The position numbers and the translations under genes are program-made. The notes beneath the pieces are model-generated. The model was not told the origin of the DNA. It saw only the letters and a list, made by a program, of their open reading frames with translations, and did not search any database. From contig NZ_KZ987724.1 in the NCBI RefSeq assembly GCF_003614185.1, forward strand, positions 602,679 through 666,678: DNA of 64,000 bases. Direction: 5' to 3'. The stretch is from Paenibacillus aceti (GTDB lineage: Bacteria; Bacillota; Bacilli; Paenibacillales; Paenibacillaceae). Below, in pieces: positions 35,631 through 44,489 of the stretch. The number at the start of each line of letters is the position of its first letter. The stretch's first letter is position 1.

Positions 35631-35978
35631 ATGGGTATGCAAGTCGTGTTAGGTGAACGTGAGTTAAGTGTGAAGATTTCGGGTATGGAAGTCTACGCTA
35701 TTTTGAAAAAAGAGCTTAAAATCCCCTATGCTTCGATCGTGAATGTGCAGACGGGCAGCTTCGAGTTTCCTTTGACCGCGGTAAGAAGAACAGGGATTAC
35801 GACAATGGGTTATAAGGCGGGGAGCTTTGTAATCCATGGGGAGAAATATTTCCTATCCTATCACAATGCTCATCAAGTCGTCATTCTCAGCCTCAAGGGG
35901 GCTGAATTCGATAAAATCGTGTTGGAGAGCGAAGCTCCTGAGCAACTGGCGAACGATATTCGGGCACGCTGTTCATGA
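35631..35978 (+). CDS. Small PH-like domain protein
   Basis: 115-residue, mostly beta-strand protein ending in a helix (APEQLANDIRARC). The segments VKISGMEVYAILKKELKIPYASI and KAGSFVIHGEKYFLSY fit bacterial pleckstrin-homology-like domains. No membrane helix. Strong AGAGGAGG site; co-transcribed with the upstream ArsR-like gene. Function unknown. Confidence 0.7.
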   Translation: MGMQVVLGERELSVKISGMEVYAILKKELKIPYASIVNVQTGSFEFPLTAVRRTGITTMGYKAGSFVIHGEKYFLSYHNAHQVVILSLKGAEFDKIVLESEAPEQLANDIRARCS

Positions 35979-36051
35979 TATGAAGCGGCATGGTAGGGTG
36001 TAGGGTGCTTGATCATGCCGTAAAATCTATAAAAAGCAGGTGAGATGTTTA

Positions 36052-36424
36052 GTGCTGCATTATAAAGAATACGGTGATAAAAGGGCTTCCCTGCTGCTGT
36101 TTTTGCATGGCGGCGGAGTGAGCGGGTGGATGTGGGATGCCAGATCTACCCGGACATGGGGCGAGTAAGGATATCCCCTTCTCAATACAGGACAGTGCGG
36201 ACCGATTAATTCAGCTCATCGAGGAAAAAGCGGCGGGAAAGCCCGAGGGAAGCGAAGTCATCCTGATCGGGTTTTCTTTAGGTGCTCAAGTTATCATTCA
36301 ACTATTAAGCATGAGACCGGATCTAGTCGCTGTTGCCCTTCTCAATAGCGCGCTGGTCAGACCGAATGCTCTCATCCGCCAACTTATCCGGCCTACGGTC
36401 AGATTATCTTTTCCAGGAATGTAG
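36052..36424 (+). pseudogene. Alpha/beta hydrolase, broken by internal deletion and 3' truncation
   Basis: GTG 36052 opens LLLFLHGGGVSGWMWD, the oxyanion loop of an alpha/beta hydrolase, and then stops at 36166-36168 in frame 1. In frame 2, PDLPGHGASKD (from 36140) and the nucleophile elbow IGFSLGAQ continue until a stop at 36422-36424. About 17 residues between the blocks are missing and the frame shifts. The C-terminal third, with the catalytic His, is absent. Confidence 0.8.
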
Positions 36425-36450
36425 AGTAATCCGTTAAAAGACTATGTTCC

Positions 36451-37887
36451 TTATGTTCCTTCCACAATAGCTCCATATAGAAGGTTCAGGCCTGTCTCTA
36501 GCTGTTCAAAGCTGGCGTAGGCGTAAGAGAGGCGGATATGGTGAAAATCCTTGGCATCGTATATATACCCTGGATTAATGAGTACCTTCTGCTTCATGAG
36601 CTTGAGGAACAGGGCTTTGTTCACCAGCGGCTCATGGAGACGCAGCCAGATGTAGAATCCGCCTGTCGGCTCATGCCAGGTAGCGATGCGGCTGAAACGG
36701 CTCCGCAAAATTCCCGTAACGAAGTCGGCTCTCTGCTTAAGCTGTCCCCGCAGCTGAACGATATGTTGCTCATACAGCCCCGATTCCAGCCAATGCCTGG
36801 CGATCTGCTGCGAGAATGCGCTTGACCCGTAATCGGTCTGCATCTTGATGTCCGCCAGCCTGTCGATGACTGGCTCGGGAGCGATGACCCAGCCGATGCG
36901 CAGGCCAGGGCTTAAAGTCTTGGACATGCTGCCGATATAGAGCACTTGGCCGGAGGTATCCAGAGATTTAAGCGCCGGCGGGATCTCACCGAATGCCAGC
37001 TCGTGATACACATCATCTTCGATGATGGGAATTTGCTGGGCGGCGCCTATTTGCAGCAGCTCCCGGCGTTCCTCCAGGCTCATGATTGAACCGGTCGGAT
37101 TATGCAATGTCGGTACAGTATAGAACAGGGATTGTTTTTTGCCTTTCATAGCTCTGATTTGCTCAAGCCAATGGTTATCCCGCTCCCCTCTTTCCAAGGA
37201 GATGATTCTCATTCCCGCAGACTGGAAGGGACGGACTGAGTTTAAGTAGGAGGGGGATTCCTGAAAAACGGTCGAGCCCGGCTCCAGCAAACCTAGCGAA
37301 ATTAACTGCAGAGCCTGCAGCGCGCCGGATACGATCATAATACTGTCGGGTGTGACGTGAATTCCCCTCTGGATGGCATATCTGCTGAGAGCATGACGCA
37401 GCGGTCTGCTCCCCTTCGGTTCAGAGTAGCCGATATCCCGGGCGGTGAGCGAGATGTCCTGCAGCGAGCGCTGCAGGGCTGCTGTCGGCAGTAGCTCTGG
37501 GGATAGTTCCCCGGTTCCTAGCCGGATGATATCCTCCCGCTGCTCATATTCATTAATAAGCTGGATCGTCTGGAAATTCGGTTCATAAATGCTGGAGGAG
37601 ATATGCTTCTCCCAATCCGGATGATTGCTCTTCACCAGCACATTCCAGCTATTGTTGGATACATAGGTTCCATCGCCGACTCGCGCAGACAATATTCCAT
37701 CGGCCACCAGTTCTTCAATCGCATTAACGATGGTGCTGCGGTTAACCCCCATAGCTTCGGCCATTTTTCTCTGCGGCGGAAGCTTCGTATGGATCGGCCA
37801 TTCACCGCTTTGAATGCGCTGCTTGATCCAATCTATGATTTGCTGATGTATGGTCAGATGAGAGTGGCGGTTTGGCAGCCATTTCAT
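36451..37887 (-). CDS. MocR-type regulator divergent from a LysE-family exporter
   Basis: 478 residues from the ATG at 37887 (minus), behind GGAG. The frame is open further up to 38013, but that part is not conserved-looking. GntR HTH ~10-75 (LPPQRKMAEAMGVNRSTIV). The PLP lysine is Lys323 (GSMSKTLSPGLRIGW), with IIEDDVYHE before it. Its start is 113 bp from the divergent LysE gene, which it probably controls in response to an amino acid or amino-acid-PLP adduct; that is inference. Confidence 0.9.
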   Translation of the reverse strand: MKWLPNRHSHLTIHQQIIDWIKQRIQSGEWPIHTKLPPQRKMAEAMGVNRSTIVNAIEELVADGILSARVGDGTYVSNNSWNVLVKSNHPDWEKHISSSIYEPNFQTIQLINEYEQREDIIRLGTGELSPELLPTAALQRSLQDISLTARDIGYSEPKGSRPLRHALSRYAIQRGIHVTPDSIMIVSGALQALQLISLGLLEPGSTVFQESPSYLNSVRPFQSAGMRIISLERGERDNHWLEQIRAMKGKKQSLFYTVPTLHNPTGSIMSLEERRELLQIGAAQQIPIIEDDVYHELAFGEIPPALKSLDTSGQVLYIGSMSKTLSPGLRIGWVIAPEPVIDRLADIKMQTDYGSSAFSQQIARHWLESGLYEQHIVQLRGQLKQRADFVTGILRSRFSRIATWHEPTGGFYIWLRLHEPLVNKALFLKLMKQKVLINPGYIYDAKDFHHIRLSYAYASFEQLETGLNLLYGAIVEGT

Positions 37888-37999
37888 AGGCGTACAACTC
37901 CATTCTTTAAATTGGTTGGTTTCCTTGCCATCCAATTGGTCGTTCCTATTATGTATACCATATTTATAATAGAAAGAAAAAGAGTGGAGGACATCAAAA

Positions 38000-38623
38000 T
38001 TGCAGGCTTTCATCCATGGCGCGGTACTCGCCTTCGGTCTTATTTTGCCGCTGGGCGTTCAGAACATCTTCGTATTTACTCAAGGCGCAGAGCAGCCAGC
38101 GTTGCGGAAGGCACTGCCGGCTGCGATCACTGCGGCGGTCAGCGATACATTGCTTATTTTGCTCGCTGTGCTGGGTCTATCGGTTATTGTAGGAGAGGTG
38201 GAATGGCTTCGGATCACGCTGATATGCGGGGGGATTGTTTTTCTCGGGTATATGGGATATTCCTTATGGAGAACGAAGCCGGAGGCAGGGCACAGCCCCA
38301 ATCGAGGTGGACTATCTGTCAAAGAGCAGATTCTCTTCGCTCTCTCAGTCTCCCTATTAAATCCCCATGCCATTCTGGATACGATCGGCGTGATTGGAAC
38401 GAGCGCGCTGCGTTATACGGCGGCTGACAAGCTAGGGTTCACGGCTGCTTGCATCCTGGTCTCATGGTGCTGGTTCCTCGCCCTGACCATCGCCGGACGG
38501 CTATTGAAGCAGCTTGATGGAACGGGAAGAATCCTCGTTATCATCAATAAATGCTCAGCCGTCTTCGTCTGGCTCACGGCGGTCTGGCTGTTGCTTGACC
38601 TCATGGGTTGGAGTCCAAGCTAA
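38000..38623 (+). CDS. LysE/ArgO-family amino-acid exporter
   Basis: 207 residues with about six membrane helices. LILPLGVQNIFVFTQG near the N-terminus and SVSLLNPHAILDT in the middle are LysE-family signatures. Start is TTG 38000, 9 bp after GTGGAGG. It is divergently coupled to a MocR regulator. Family members export lysine, arginine or related cationic amino acids; the exact substrate is not readable. Confidence 0.9.
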   Translation: MQAFIHGAVLAFGLILPLGVQNIFVFTQGAEQPALRKALPAAITAAVSDTLLILLAVLGLSVIVGEVEWLRITLICGGIVFLGYMGYSLWRTKPEAGHSPNRGGLSVKEQILFALSVSLLNPHAILDTIGVIGTSALRYTAADKLGFTAACILVSWCWFLALTIAGRLLKQLDGTGRILVIINKCSAVFVWLTAVWLLLDLMGWSPS

Positions 38624-38837
38624 GCATGCTCTAAGGAGCATATGATACTAGTAATCTGACAATCCGAATGATCTGCTAGAGCAAGCAAAAATCTGGAAGA
38701 CAAAATTCAGGAATAATAGAACAAACGGTAGGAAGAAAACAGCCTAGGTGTTCTGTATGATAGACATATAGACACGTCACAGAATTTATAGTATGGACAG
38801 AACAATTCTGGGCTGAATGGGCAGGAGGAATCGAGCA

Positions 38838-39563
38838 ATGACTAGAGTAACGGTATGGAATGAATATCGACATGAGCAGACGGACGCTAAGGTCCGCGAA
38901 GTATATCCAGAAGGAATTCACGGTCAATTGGCCAGCTTCTTGAAGGAAGCAGGTATGGAAGTAAAGACAGCGACATTGGAACAGCCGGAGCATGGACTGA
39001 CTGAGGAAGTGCTTAAAGATACTGATGTACTGATCTGGTGGGGACATGTTGCCCATCAGGAAGTCAGCGATGAAATTGTAGATCGGGTGCATCGTCATGT
39101 TCTGCGCGGTATGGGGCTTATCGTACTGCATTCGGCGCATATGTCGAAGATCTTCATGAAGCTGATGGGTACGAGCTGCGATTTGAAATGGCGTGAAGCG
39201 AATGAGCGTGAGCGTCTGTGGGTCATGGACCCGAGCCATCCGATTGCGGAAGGTATCGGTGAATATATCGAGCTGGAGCAGGAAGAAATGTATGGCGCTC
39301 ATTTCGATGTACCGGCACCGGAGGAACTGATCTTCGTCGGCTGGTTCGAGGGCGGTAATGTATTCCCGAGCGGTTCGACTTATCGCCGTGGTAACGGGAA
39401 GATTTTCTACTTCCAGCCAGGTCATGAGACACATCCAACATATTACCATCCAGACATTCAGAAGGTGATCATTAACGGTGTGCGCTGGTGTGCGCCAGTG
39501 AAACGTGATTATCCGGTCTATGGCCATTCCGAAGCACTGGAGAAGATCAGCAAGAAGAATTAA
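38838..39563 (+). CDS. ThuA-like (trehalose utilisation) protein
   Basis: 241 residues from ATG 38838 behind GCAGGAGGAA. A class I glutamine amidotransferase-like fold. [44 protein letters not shown] and [21 protein letters not shown] are conserved in the ThuA family, which modifies sugars such as trehalose or related glycosides by an unclear mechanism. It begins the run of mannoside genes and is followed by its own terminator. Confidence 0.9.
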   Translation: MTRVTVWNEYRHEQTDAKVREVYPEGIHGQLASFLKEAGMEVKTATLEQPEHGLTEEVLKDTDVLIWWGHVAHQEVSDEIVDRVHRHVLRGMGLIVLHSAHMSKIFMKLMGTSCDLKWREANERERLWVMDPSHPIAEGIGEYIELEQEEMYGAHFDVPAPEELIFVGWFEGGNVFPSGSTYRRGNGKIFYFQPGHETHPTYYHPDIQKVIINGVRWCAPVKRDYPVYGHSEALEKISKKN

Positions 39564-39583
39564 TCAGGGATTTATAGGAAGCT

Positions 39584-39630
39584 AACGGGCGGGCCTCGCG
39601 TGAATATCGCGGGTCCCGTCCTTTTTGTGC
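39584..39630 (+). terminator. Rho-independent terminator of the ThuA-like gene
   Basis: GC-rich stem ACGGGCGGGCCTCGCG / CGCGGGTCCCGT with a TGAATAT loop, followed by five T residues. Confidence 0.8.
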
Positions 39631-39703
39631 TGGTTTACAACCTATATCATATTGTCTAATATAGTCAGTGAGTCTAAGACAACCGAGAGTACGAGGGATG
39701 ATT

Positions 39704-40573
39704 GTGAGCATTTATTTGGAACTTCCGGAATTGAACAAGGATTTTTCGTTCAGGAGCTTTATTGATCTTGGCACCGGGTTATGCTACCCGCACTGGCACA
39801 AAGAGATCGAGATTATATATGTGACAAAAGGGAGCTTCGAGCTGGGCATTAACGATGTTCCGATTCGAATGCATGCAGGCCAGATTCAGTTCATCGCAGG
39901 CGGGGATGTTCATTATTTCCTGGCCGCGCCCGATGGCGAGCGGATCGTCATTCAATTTGATCTGAGCCTGTTCTATGATTCATCCACCGATGCGGAACGC
40001 AAAAAATCGATCAGTGATTCCTTCATGAAGATGGAGCATTCGAGCTGGAAGTGGCCTGAGCCTGTGGCGGAGCGGATGCGGGCGTTGGTGCAGGACATGC
40101 ATGAAGAGAATATAGCGCGTCAGGAAGGCTATATGTATATGGTTAAGGCCCGGTTATTTGAAATGCTGCCGATGATATTCAGGGATATTCCTCGCAATGA
40201 AATGGCCGAGTACGCCAGTAACGGGAATATCCAGTCGCGTGAGACGCTAGAGCAGCTGGAGCGGGTCTTCTCCTATGTGGAGGAGCATTATCAGGAATCG
40301 GTCACACTGAAGGAAGTGGCGGAGTATATGGGCTTCGATCCGTTCTATTTCAGCCGACTGTTCAAGAAGAATACAGGTAAGAATTTCATTACATTCTTGA
40401 ATGAATACCGCTTGAATAAGGCCAAATGGCTGCTGCTAACCGAGGAAGGCTCGATGGCTGATGTCGCCGAAGCCTCGGGCTTCGGCAGTGTGAAGACCTT
40501 TCACCATTTATTCAAGGAGGCTACGGGGCTCTCACCGCTGAAATATAGGAAGACACTGGCTGGAAAAGAGTGA
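39704..40573 (+). CDS. AraC-family regulator with cupin sensor domain
   Basis: 289 residues from GTG 39704, 7 bp behind GAGGGA; an ATG at 39698 is too close to that site. The N-terminal cupin (about 1-130; CYPHWHKEIEIIYVTKGSFEL) binds sugar-type ligands. The C-terminal double HTH is at ~190-285 (KEVAEYMGFDPFYFSRLFKKNTGKNF). It lies between the ThuA-like gene and GH92 and likely responds to a carbohydrate. Target inferred from position. Confidence 0.88.
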   Translation: MSIYLELPELNKDFSFRSFIDLGTGLCYPHWHKEIEIIYVTKGSFELGINDVPIRMHAGQIQFIAGGDVHYFLAAPDGERIVIQFDLSLFYDSSTDAERKKSISDSFMKMEHSSWKWPEPVAERMRALVQDMHEENIARQEGYMYMVKARLFEMLPMIFRDIPRNEMAEYASNGNIQSRETLEQLERVFSYVEEHYQESVTLKEVAEYMGFDPFYFSRLFKKNTGKNFITFLNEYRLNKAKWLLLTEEGSMADVAEASGFGSVKTFHHLFKEATGLSPLKYRKTLAGKE

Positions 40574-40622
40574 AGCTAGAGCCTGGGGTGCGACCGCCAC
40601 AGCTGGGGACACAGCTAACAGC

Positions 40623-40805
40623 TAACGAAACTGAGACACGCTATTTAGGCAAAAATGAGGCCGTGGGAAATGTAACGAAACACCATATCGTTATTAGGGA
40701 GAAAAAGCGGCCAATTCGCGTTAAATGAAGCAAATAGCGCTACCACGTTTTGTTAGAAAGTGAGAAGGCGTAAAATGGCCTCAATAGCGATGCACAGTTT
40801 CGTTA
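40623..40805. repeat. Family-1 four-unit element, copy D
   Basis: Forward units at 40623 and 40673, reverse units at 40733-40755 and 40783-40805, spacing exactly 50, 60, 50 bp. It lies between the convergent AraC and GH92 genes. Unit sequences differ from copies B and C mainly in the five central bases. Confidence 0.85.
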
Positions 40806-40822
40806 GAATAGGGAGCGTAATA

Positions 40823-40863
40823 AAACAGGGACAAGCTGAGTTAGATTCAGCCTGTCCCTGTTT
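40823..40863 (-). terminator. Rho-independent terminator of the GH92 gene
   Basis: Stem AAACAGGGACAAGCTGA / TCAGCCTGTCCCTGTTT, with A/T residues that give a U tail on the minus strand, 8 bp past the GH92 stop. Confidence 0.85.
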
Positions 40864-40870
40864 GGTGTTA

Positions 40871-43060
40871 CTATTTTGATATCGAGAAAGGAAGTTCTTC
40901 TGGCTTATAGTCGCGGTAGCTAGGAGCTAAGCCGAGACGGAAGTCGAGCGTCTTGCCTTCAATAATGTCTTCATGGGTGATGTACAGCTTGGTATAATCC
41001 TGTCCAGCCAGCTTGACACGAGATACGAAGTTGGACTGCGGATTATTGTTGTCCGTATGGATCTGCATCTGCTTGCCGTTAGGCAGCTCGATCGTCACCT
41101 CATCGAATAGCGGGATGCCGAGCACGTACTCGCCGCTGCCAGGGGATACTGGATAGAAGCCCATGGAGCTGAATACATACCAGCCTGCCATACTGCCGTT
41201 GTCCTCGTCACCAGGATATCCGTCAAAGCCGCTGTTGAACAGATGCGTGACGATCTGCTTGATCACGACCTGTGAAGAAGCCGGCTGTCCGACATAATTG
41301 AACAGATACGGAATGTGGAAGCTCGGCTGATTGGAGATGGCCACTTGCCCGAAATCGACCGCTGCCATTTCACTCATCTCATGAATCTCGAAGCCATAGC
41401 CGAGCACATCGAAATCTGGCGCCTTATTGCATAGCTCGGTGAGCTTATCGAAGAAGCGCTCCTTCGAGCCATAGGCATCGATCAGCCCTTGGAAGTCCTG
41501 GAATACGGCGAAGCCGTTCTGCCAGGCGCTGCCTTCGGCATAATCCCGTCCCCAGCTCGTATCGTTGAAGTCTGGACGGAACTGGCCGTTCTGATCCTTC
41601 GCCCGCATGAAGCCGAGCTCGGCATCGAAGATGTTGCGGTAGTTCCGTGCGCTCTCGCGATACTTGTCAGCGATATCTGTCTTACCGAGTAATTCGGCGA
41701 CACGGCTGATGCAATAATCACTATAGGCATAGTCCAGCGTGTGATTGACGCTCTCGTGATAGTTGCTCGGAACGTAGCCATATTTAATGTAGTCCAATGT
41801 GCCCTGACGGCCGTAGCAGCTCTGCTCGCTCTGGGTCGTCGCTGCCGTTAACATCGCTTCCAGCAGCTCAGGCATCATATCCATCCCGATCCCCTTGGTC
41901 GCGGCATCGGCGATTACCGCATCGATCAAGGTACCTGGCATCAAGCCGCGCTCATCAGGCGATAACCATTTCGGCAGGAAGCCGGTCTCGCGGTAAGAAT
42001 TCAGATAACCCTCCAGCATCTCGGCATATTCCTGTGGCGCGATGATGGAATAGAGCGGATAGACGGTTTTATAAGTATCCCAGAAGCCGTTATTCGTGTA
42101 TAATACGCCTTTCTTGACCGCTCTTGCTGTCGTATCGTAATGCACCGGCTCCATATTGGCATCGAGCTCATAGAACTTCTGCGGGAACAGGAACATGCGG
42201 TACAAGCAGGTATAGAAGGTGCGTAGATACTCTTCATTGGAATGAGACACCTGGATTTTATTCAAATAATGATTCCAGCTTTGCGCAGCCTTGTCTTTCA
42301 GCTCATCTATCGATAGCTCCAGCTCTCGTTTCAGGTTAAGCATAGCCTGTTCGCTGCTGATGAAGGAAGTCGCCAGCTTGACATGAAGAGCATCGGTCTC
42401 GCAATCCTTGAAGCGGATCACGAAGTGACGATCCTTGCCGCTGACGGATGCCTCGCTATAGAGCTTGCCCTCTTCATCATAGTAACCGGAGGTAGCAAGA
42501 TCGATCTCCTTGCTGAAGCTCATGGCGACATACATCCGGAATTGATCATCATGACAACCGGCAAAATTACTAACATATCCGGTAAGACGACGATTTGCAG
42601 CATCGAGATGCCATTCGCTGATATTCTTCACATTCAACACAAGCCCGGCCTGATGGCGGGAATTGTATTGGATGCGCAGGGCAGCTCCATAGCAAGAGGG
42701 AACGAGTTCGCTCGTAATGTTATAACGCTGCTGTTTCACCTTGACATAGTTCGGCTTGAAGACGGCCTCTTCCGGCCGGTATGAGCTCTGGCAGGTGAAG
42801 ACGGTGCCTCTAATTTTGTCATCCGCAATAGGTGTCATCAGGAAATGGGAGAAATCCCCCATCCAAGGACTTGGTTGATGGGTAAGACGGAAGCCCTGGA
42901 AGACACGGTCCAGCGGATTGAAGAACCAGCTTCCCTCATCATTCGTCTGAACGACATAATGATTCATGCCGAACGGTACGGCTGTATAAGGGAGTGTGTT
43001 CCCATTCGAATAAGAATGCTTGTTGTTGGAGCCTTGTCTAGTATCGATATAATGCAGCAT
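40871..43060 (-). CDS. GH92-family alpha-mannosidase
   Basis: 729 residues, cytoplasmic since no signal peptide is present. GH92 enzymes are calcium-dependent inverting exo-alpha-mannosidases. The N-terminal beta domain (about 1-240) contains SNGNTLPYTAVPFGMNHY. The (alpha/alpha)6 barrel has GFWDTYKTVYPLYSIIAP, HEMSEMAAVDFGQVAISNQPS and GDEDNGSMAGWYVFSSMGFYP, which carry the family's catalytic acids. Transcribed away from GH125/GH38, directly downstream of its GntR-LacI regulator gene, 39 bp apart. Confidence 0.93.
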   Translation of the reverse strand: MLHYIDTRQGSNNKHSYSNGNTLPYTAVPFGMNHYVVQTNDEGSWFFNPLDRVFQGFRLTHQPSPWMGDFSHFLMTPIADDKIRGTVFTCQSSYRPEEAVFKPNYVKVKQQRYNITSELVPSCYGAALRIQYNSRHQAGLVLNVKNISEWHLDAANRRLTGYVSNFAGCHDDQFRMYVAMSFSKEIDLATSGYYDEEGKLYSEASVSGKDRHFVIRFKDCETDALHVKLATSFISSEQAMLNLKRELELSIDELKDKAAQSWNHYLNKIQVSHSNEEYLRTFYTCLYRMFLFPQKFYELDANMEPVHYDTTARAVKKGVLYTNNGFWDTYKTVYPLYSIIAPQEYAEMLEGYLNSYRETGFLPKWLSPDERGLMPGTLIDAVIADAATKGIGMDMMPELLEAMLTAATTQSEQSCYGRQGTLDYIKYGYVPSNYHESVNHTLDYAYSDYCISRVAELLGKTDIADKYRESARNYRNIFDAELGFMRAKDQNGQFRPDFNDTSWGRDYAEGSAWQNGFAVFQDFQGLIDAYGSKERFFDKLTELCNKAPDFDVLGYGFEIHEMSEMAAVDFGQVAISNQPSFHIPYLFNYVGQPASSQVVIKQIVTHLFNSGFDGYPGDEDNGSMAGWYVFSSMGFYPVSPGSGEYVLGIPLFDEVTIELPNGKQMQIHTDNNNPQSNFVSRVKLAGQDYTKLYITHEDIIEGKTLDFRLGLAPSYRDYKPEELPFSISK

Positions 43061-43099
43061 GTAGACTCTCCTTTTATTTTTTTGATGATTGAATAGGTA

Positions 43100-44194
43100 T
43101 TATAGCTTCTTCACGGTCTGGCGTTCGATCAGCTGGATCGGTACGACCACATTGTCCCGCGGCCGCTTCTGCGGATCTTCAATGATCTCAACCAGATTCT
43201 TCGCAGCCATATAGCCCATTTGCGCAAAATCCTGAGAAATCGTAGTGAGCTTCGGCTCGACGAAGCTGGACAGATGGATATTATCAAAGCCTACGATCGA
43301 GAAGTCATCCGGGATGGACAGGCCCATATCCTTGGCAATCTGCATGATCTCGATGGCGATCAGGTCGTTCTCGGCCACAATCCCCGTAACTCCGCTGTCC
43401 ATCATCGCCTGAATGAACCGCTTGTAATATTCCTTGCCGTCATCATCCTCATGGGTTAAATAACGCTCCGTCAGATCGTTCACGCTATAATCGATCAGAC
43501 TATTATCGTACAGCGCTTGCAAATAACCGAAATACCGCTCCCGAATGGACGAGGATTTCTCAACCCTGGAAGAGGAGAGAAAGGCGATCTTCCGGTGATG
43601 GTTCTCGATCAAGTGCTTGCACGCTTGATATCCGCCATCAAAATTATCAGAGATGACCGCTGGAAACGGGATGCCGTCGATGATCTTATCCATCGTAACT
43701 AGAGGATATTTCGACTGATAGTATTGATACAGGATGCCGAGATCCTCATTGCTGCTGACCGGATACAGGATCAACCCCGAATTGTTGTTGTGGAATGCCG
43801 TCTCCAAGAGCTTGCGCTGCCCGATAATCGTATTGGATTGGATATTCAACGTGTAATCGGTGGTGGCTAAATATTCATTAATACCCTTCTCATAGTCGCC
43901 GAGTCCTGGATTGTGAGTGAATGGCAGAATGAACAGCATTTCTTTGCCGATCCTGGGCTGAGGGCGGAGAGGAGGAAGGTCAGAATTTACGAAGCTGCCC
44001 TTACCCTGCACCCGGTAGATCAAATTGGCGTTTTCCAGCTCCGTCAAGGCCCGTTTGGACGTAATCCGGCTCACTTTGAACTCTCTGGAGAGCTCTGCTT
44101 CGGTGGGGAGCTGGTCCCCGGGCTGCAGCTCTCCGGATTCGATTCTCGCTTTGAGCGTGTTGAAGATATGTTGATATAGTGGAATCTGTTCCAT
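43100..44194 (-). CDS. GntR-LacI type sugar regulator (AraR-like layout)
   Basis: 364 residues. The N-terminal GntR winged helix (about 1-72; PTEAELSREFKVSRITSKRALTEL) joins a LacI-type periplasmic-binding sensor domain (about 80-364; SIVGFDNIHLSSFVEPKLTT is the typical end). This is the AraR architecture. It probably represses GH92 with itself and the divergent GH125-GH38 operon until a mannoside or mannose derivative binds. Matching palindromes are in the 295-bp divergent gap. Confidence 0.9.
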   Translation of the reverse strand: MEQIPLYQHIFNTLKARIESGELQPGDQLPTEAELSREFKVSRITSKRALTELENANLIYRVQGKGSFVNSDLPPLRPQPRIGKEMLFILPFTHNPGLGDYEKGINEYLATTDYTLNIQSNTIIGQRKLLETAFHNNNSGLILYPVSSNEDLGILYQYYQSKYPLVTMDKIIDGIPFPAVISDNFDGGYQACKHLIENHHRKIAFLSSSRVEKSSSIRERYFGYLQALYDNSLIDYSVNDLTERYLTHEDDDGKEYYKRFIQAMMDSGVTGIVAENDLIAIEIMQIAKDMGLSIPDDFSIVGFDNIHLSSFVEPKLTTISQDFAQMGYMAAKNLVEIIEDPQKRPRDNVVVPIQLIERQTVKKL

Positions 44195-44214
44195 AAATTT
44201 CTCCTCACTAAATT

Positions 44215-44224
44215 TGGTATACCA
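44215..44224. promoter_or_regulatory. Palindrome TGGTATACCA, candidate operator of the GntR-LacI regulator
   Basis: Perfect 10-bp palindrome 21 bp upstream of the regulator start, in AT-rich promoter sequence. A near-copy (TGGTATATCA) occurs on the GH125 side. Confidence 0.5.
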
Positions 44225-44418
44225 TTTTTAAATTTGATATGTCAAGTGAATATGTTATTCGCAGTATAGCGATAGTAGTTATTATGTTGAATATACGATA
44301 GAACCGACTTTTGGGCAATAGATATAGGTAGAAGTCGTCTTGCGGTATGTAGCCTGGTTCTCAAGTATGCCCATTTTCAGGCCTGATAAAATATAAGAGG
44401 AACCGCTAGACAAATAAT

Positions 44419-44465
44419 ATGGTATATCATAAAATAGGTCTTGTAAGACAAATTGATATATCAAT
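44419..44465. promoter_or_regulatory. Two candidate operators upstream of GH125
   Basis: ATGGTATATCAT at 44419-44430 (one mismatched pair) and the perfect 14-bp palindrome ATTGATATATCAAT at 44452-44465, 25 bp before the GH125 ATG. They resemble the site at 44215. Between 44225 and 44418 I see nothing else. Confidence 0.5.
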
Positions 44466-44489
44466 TATCCGTATCAGGAATATGGATTT

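Noticed and set aside
37603-38427. 274-codon open frame on the plus strand
   Set aside because: Antisense to the MocR gene and then in the wrong frame of lysE; no ribosome site.
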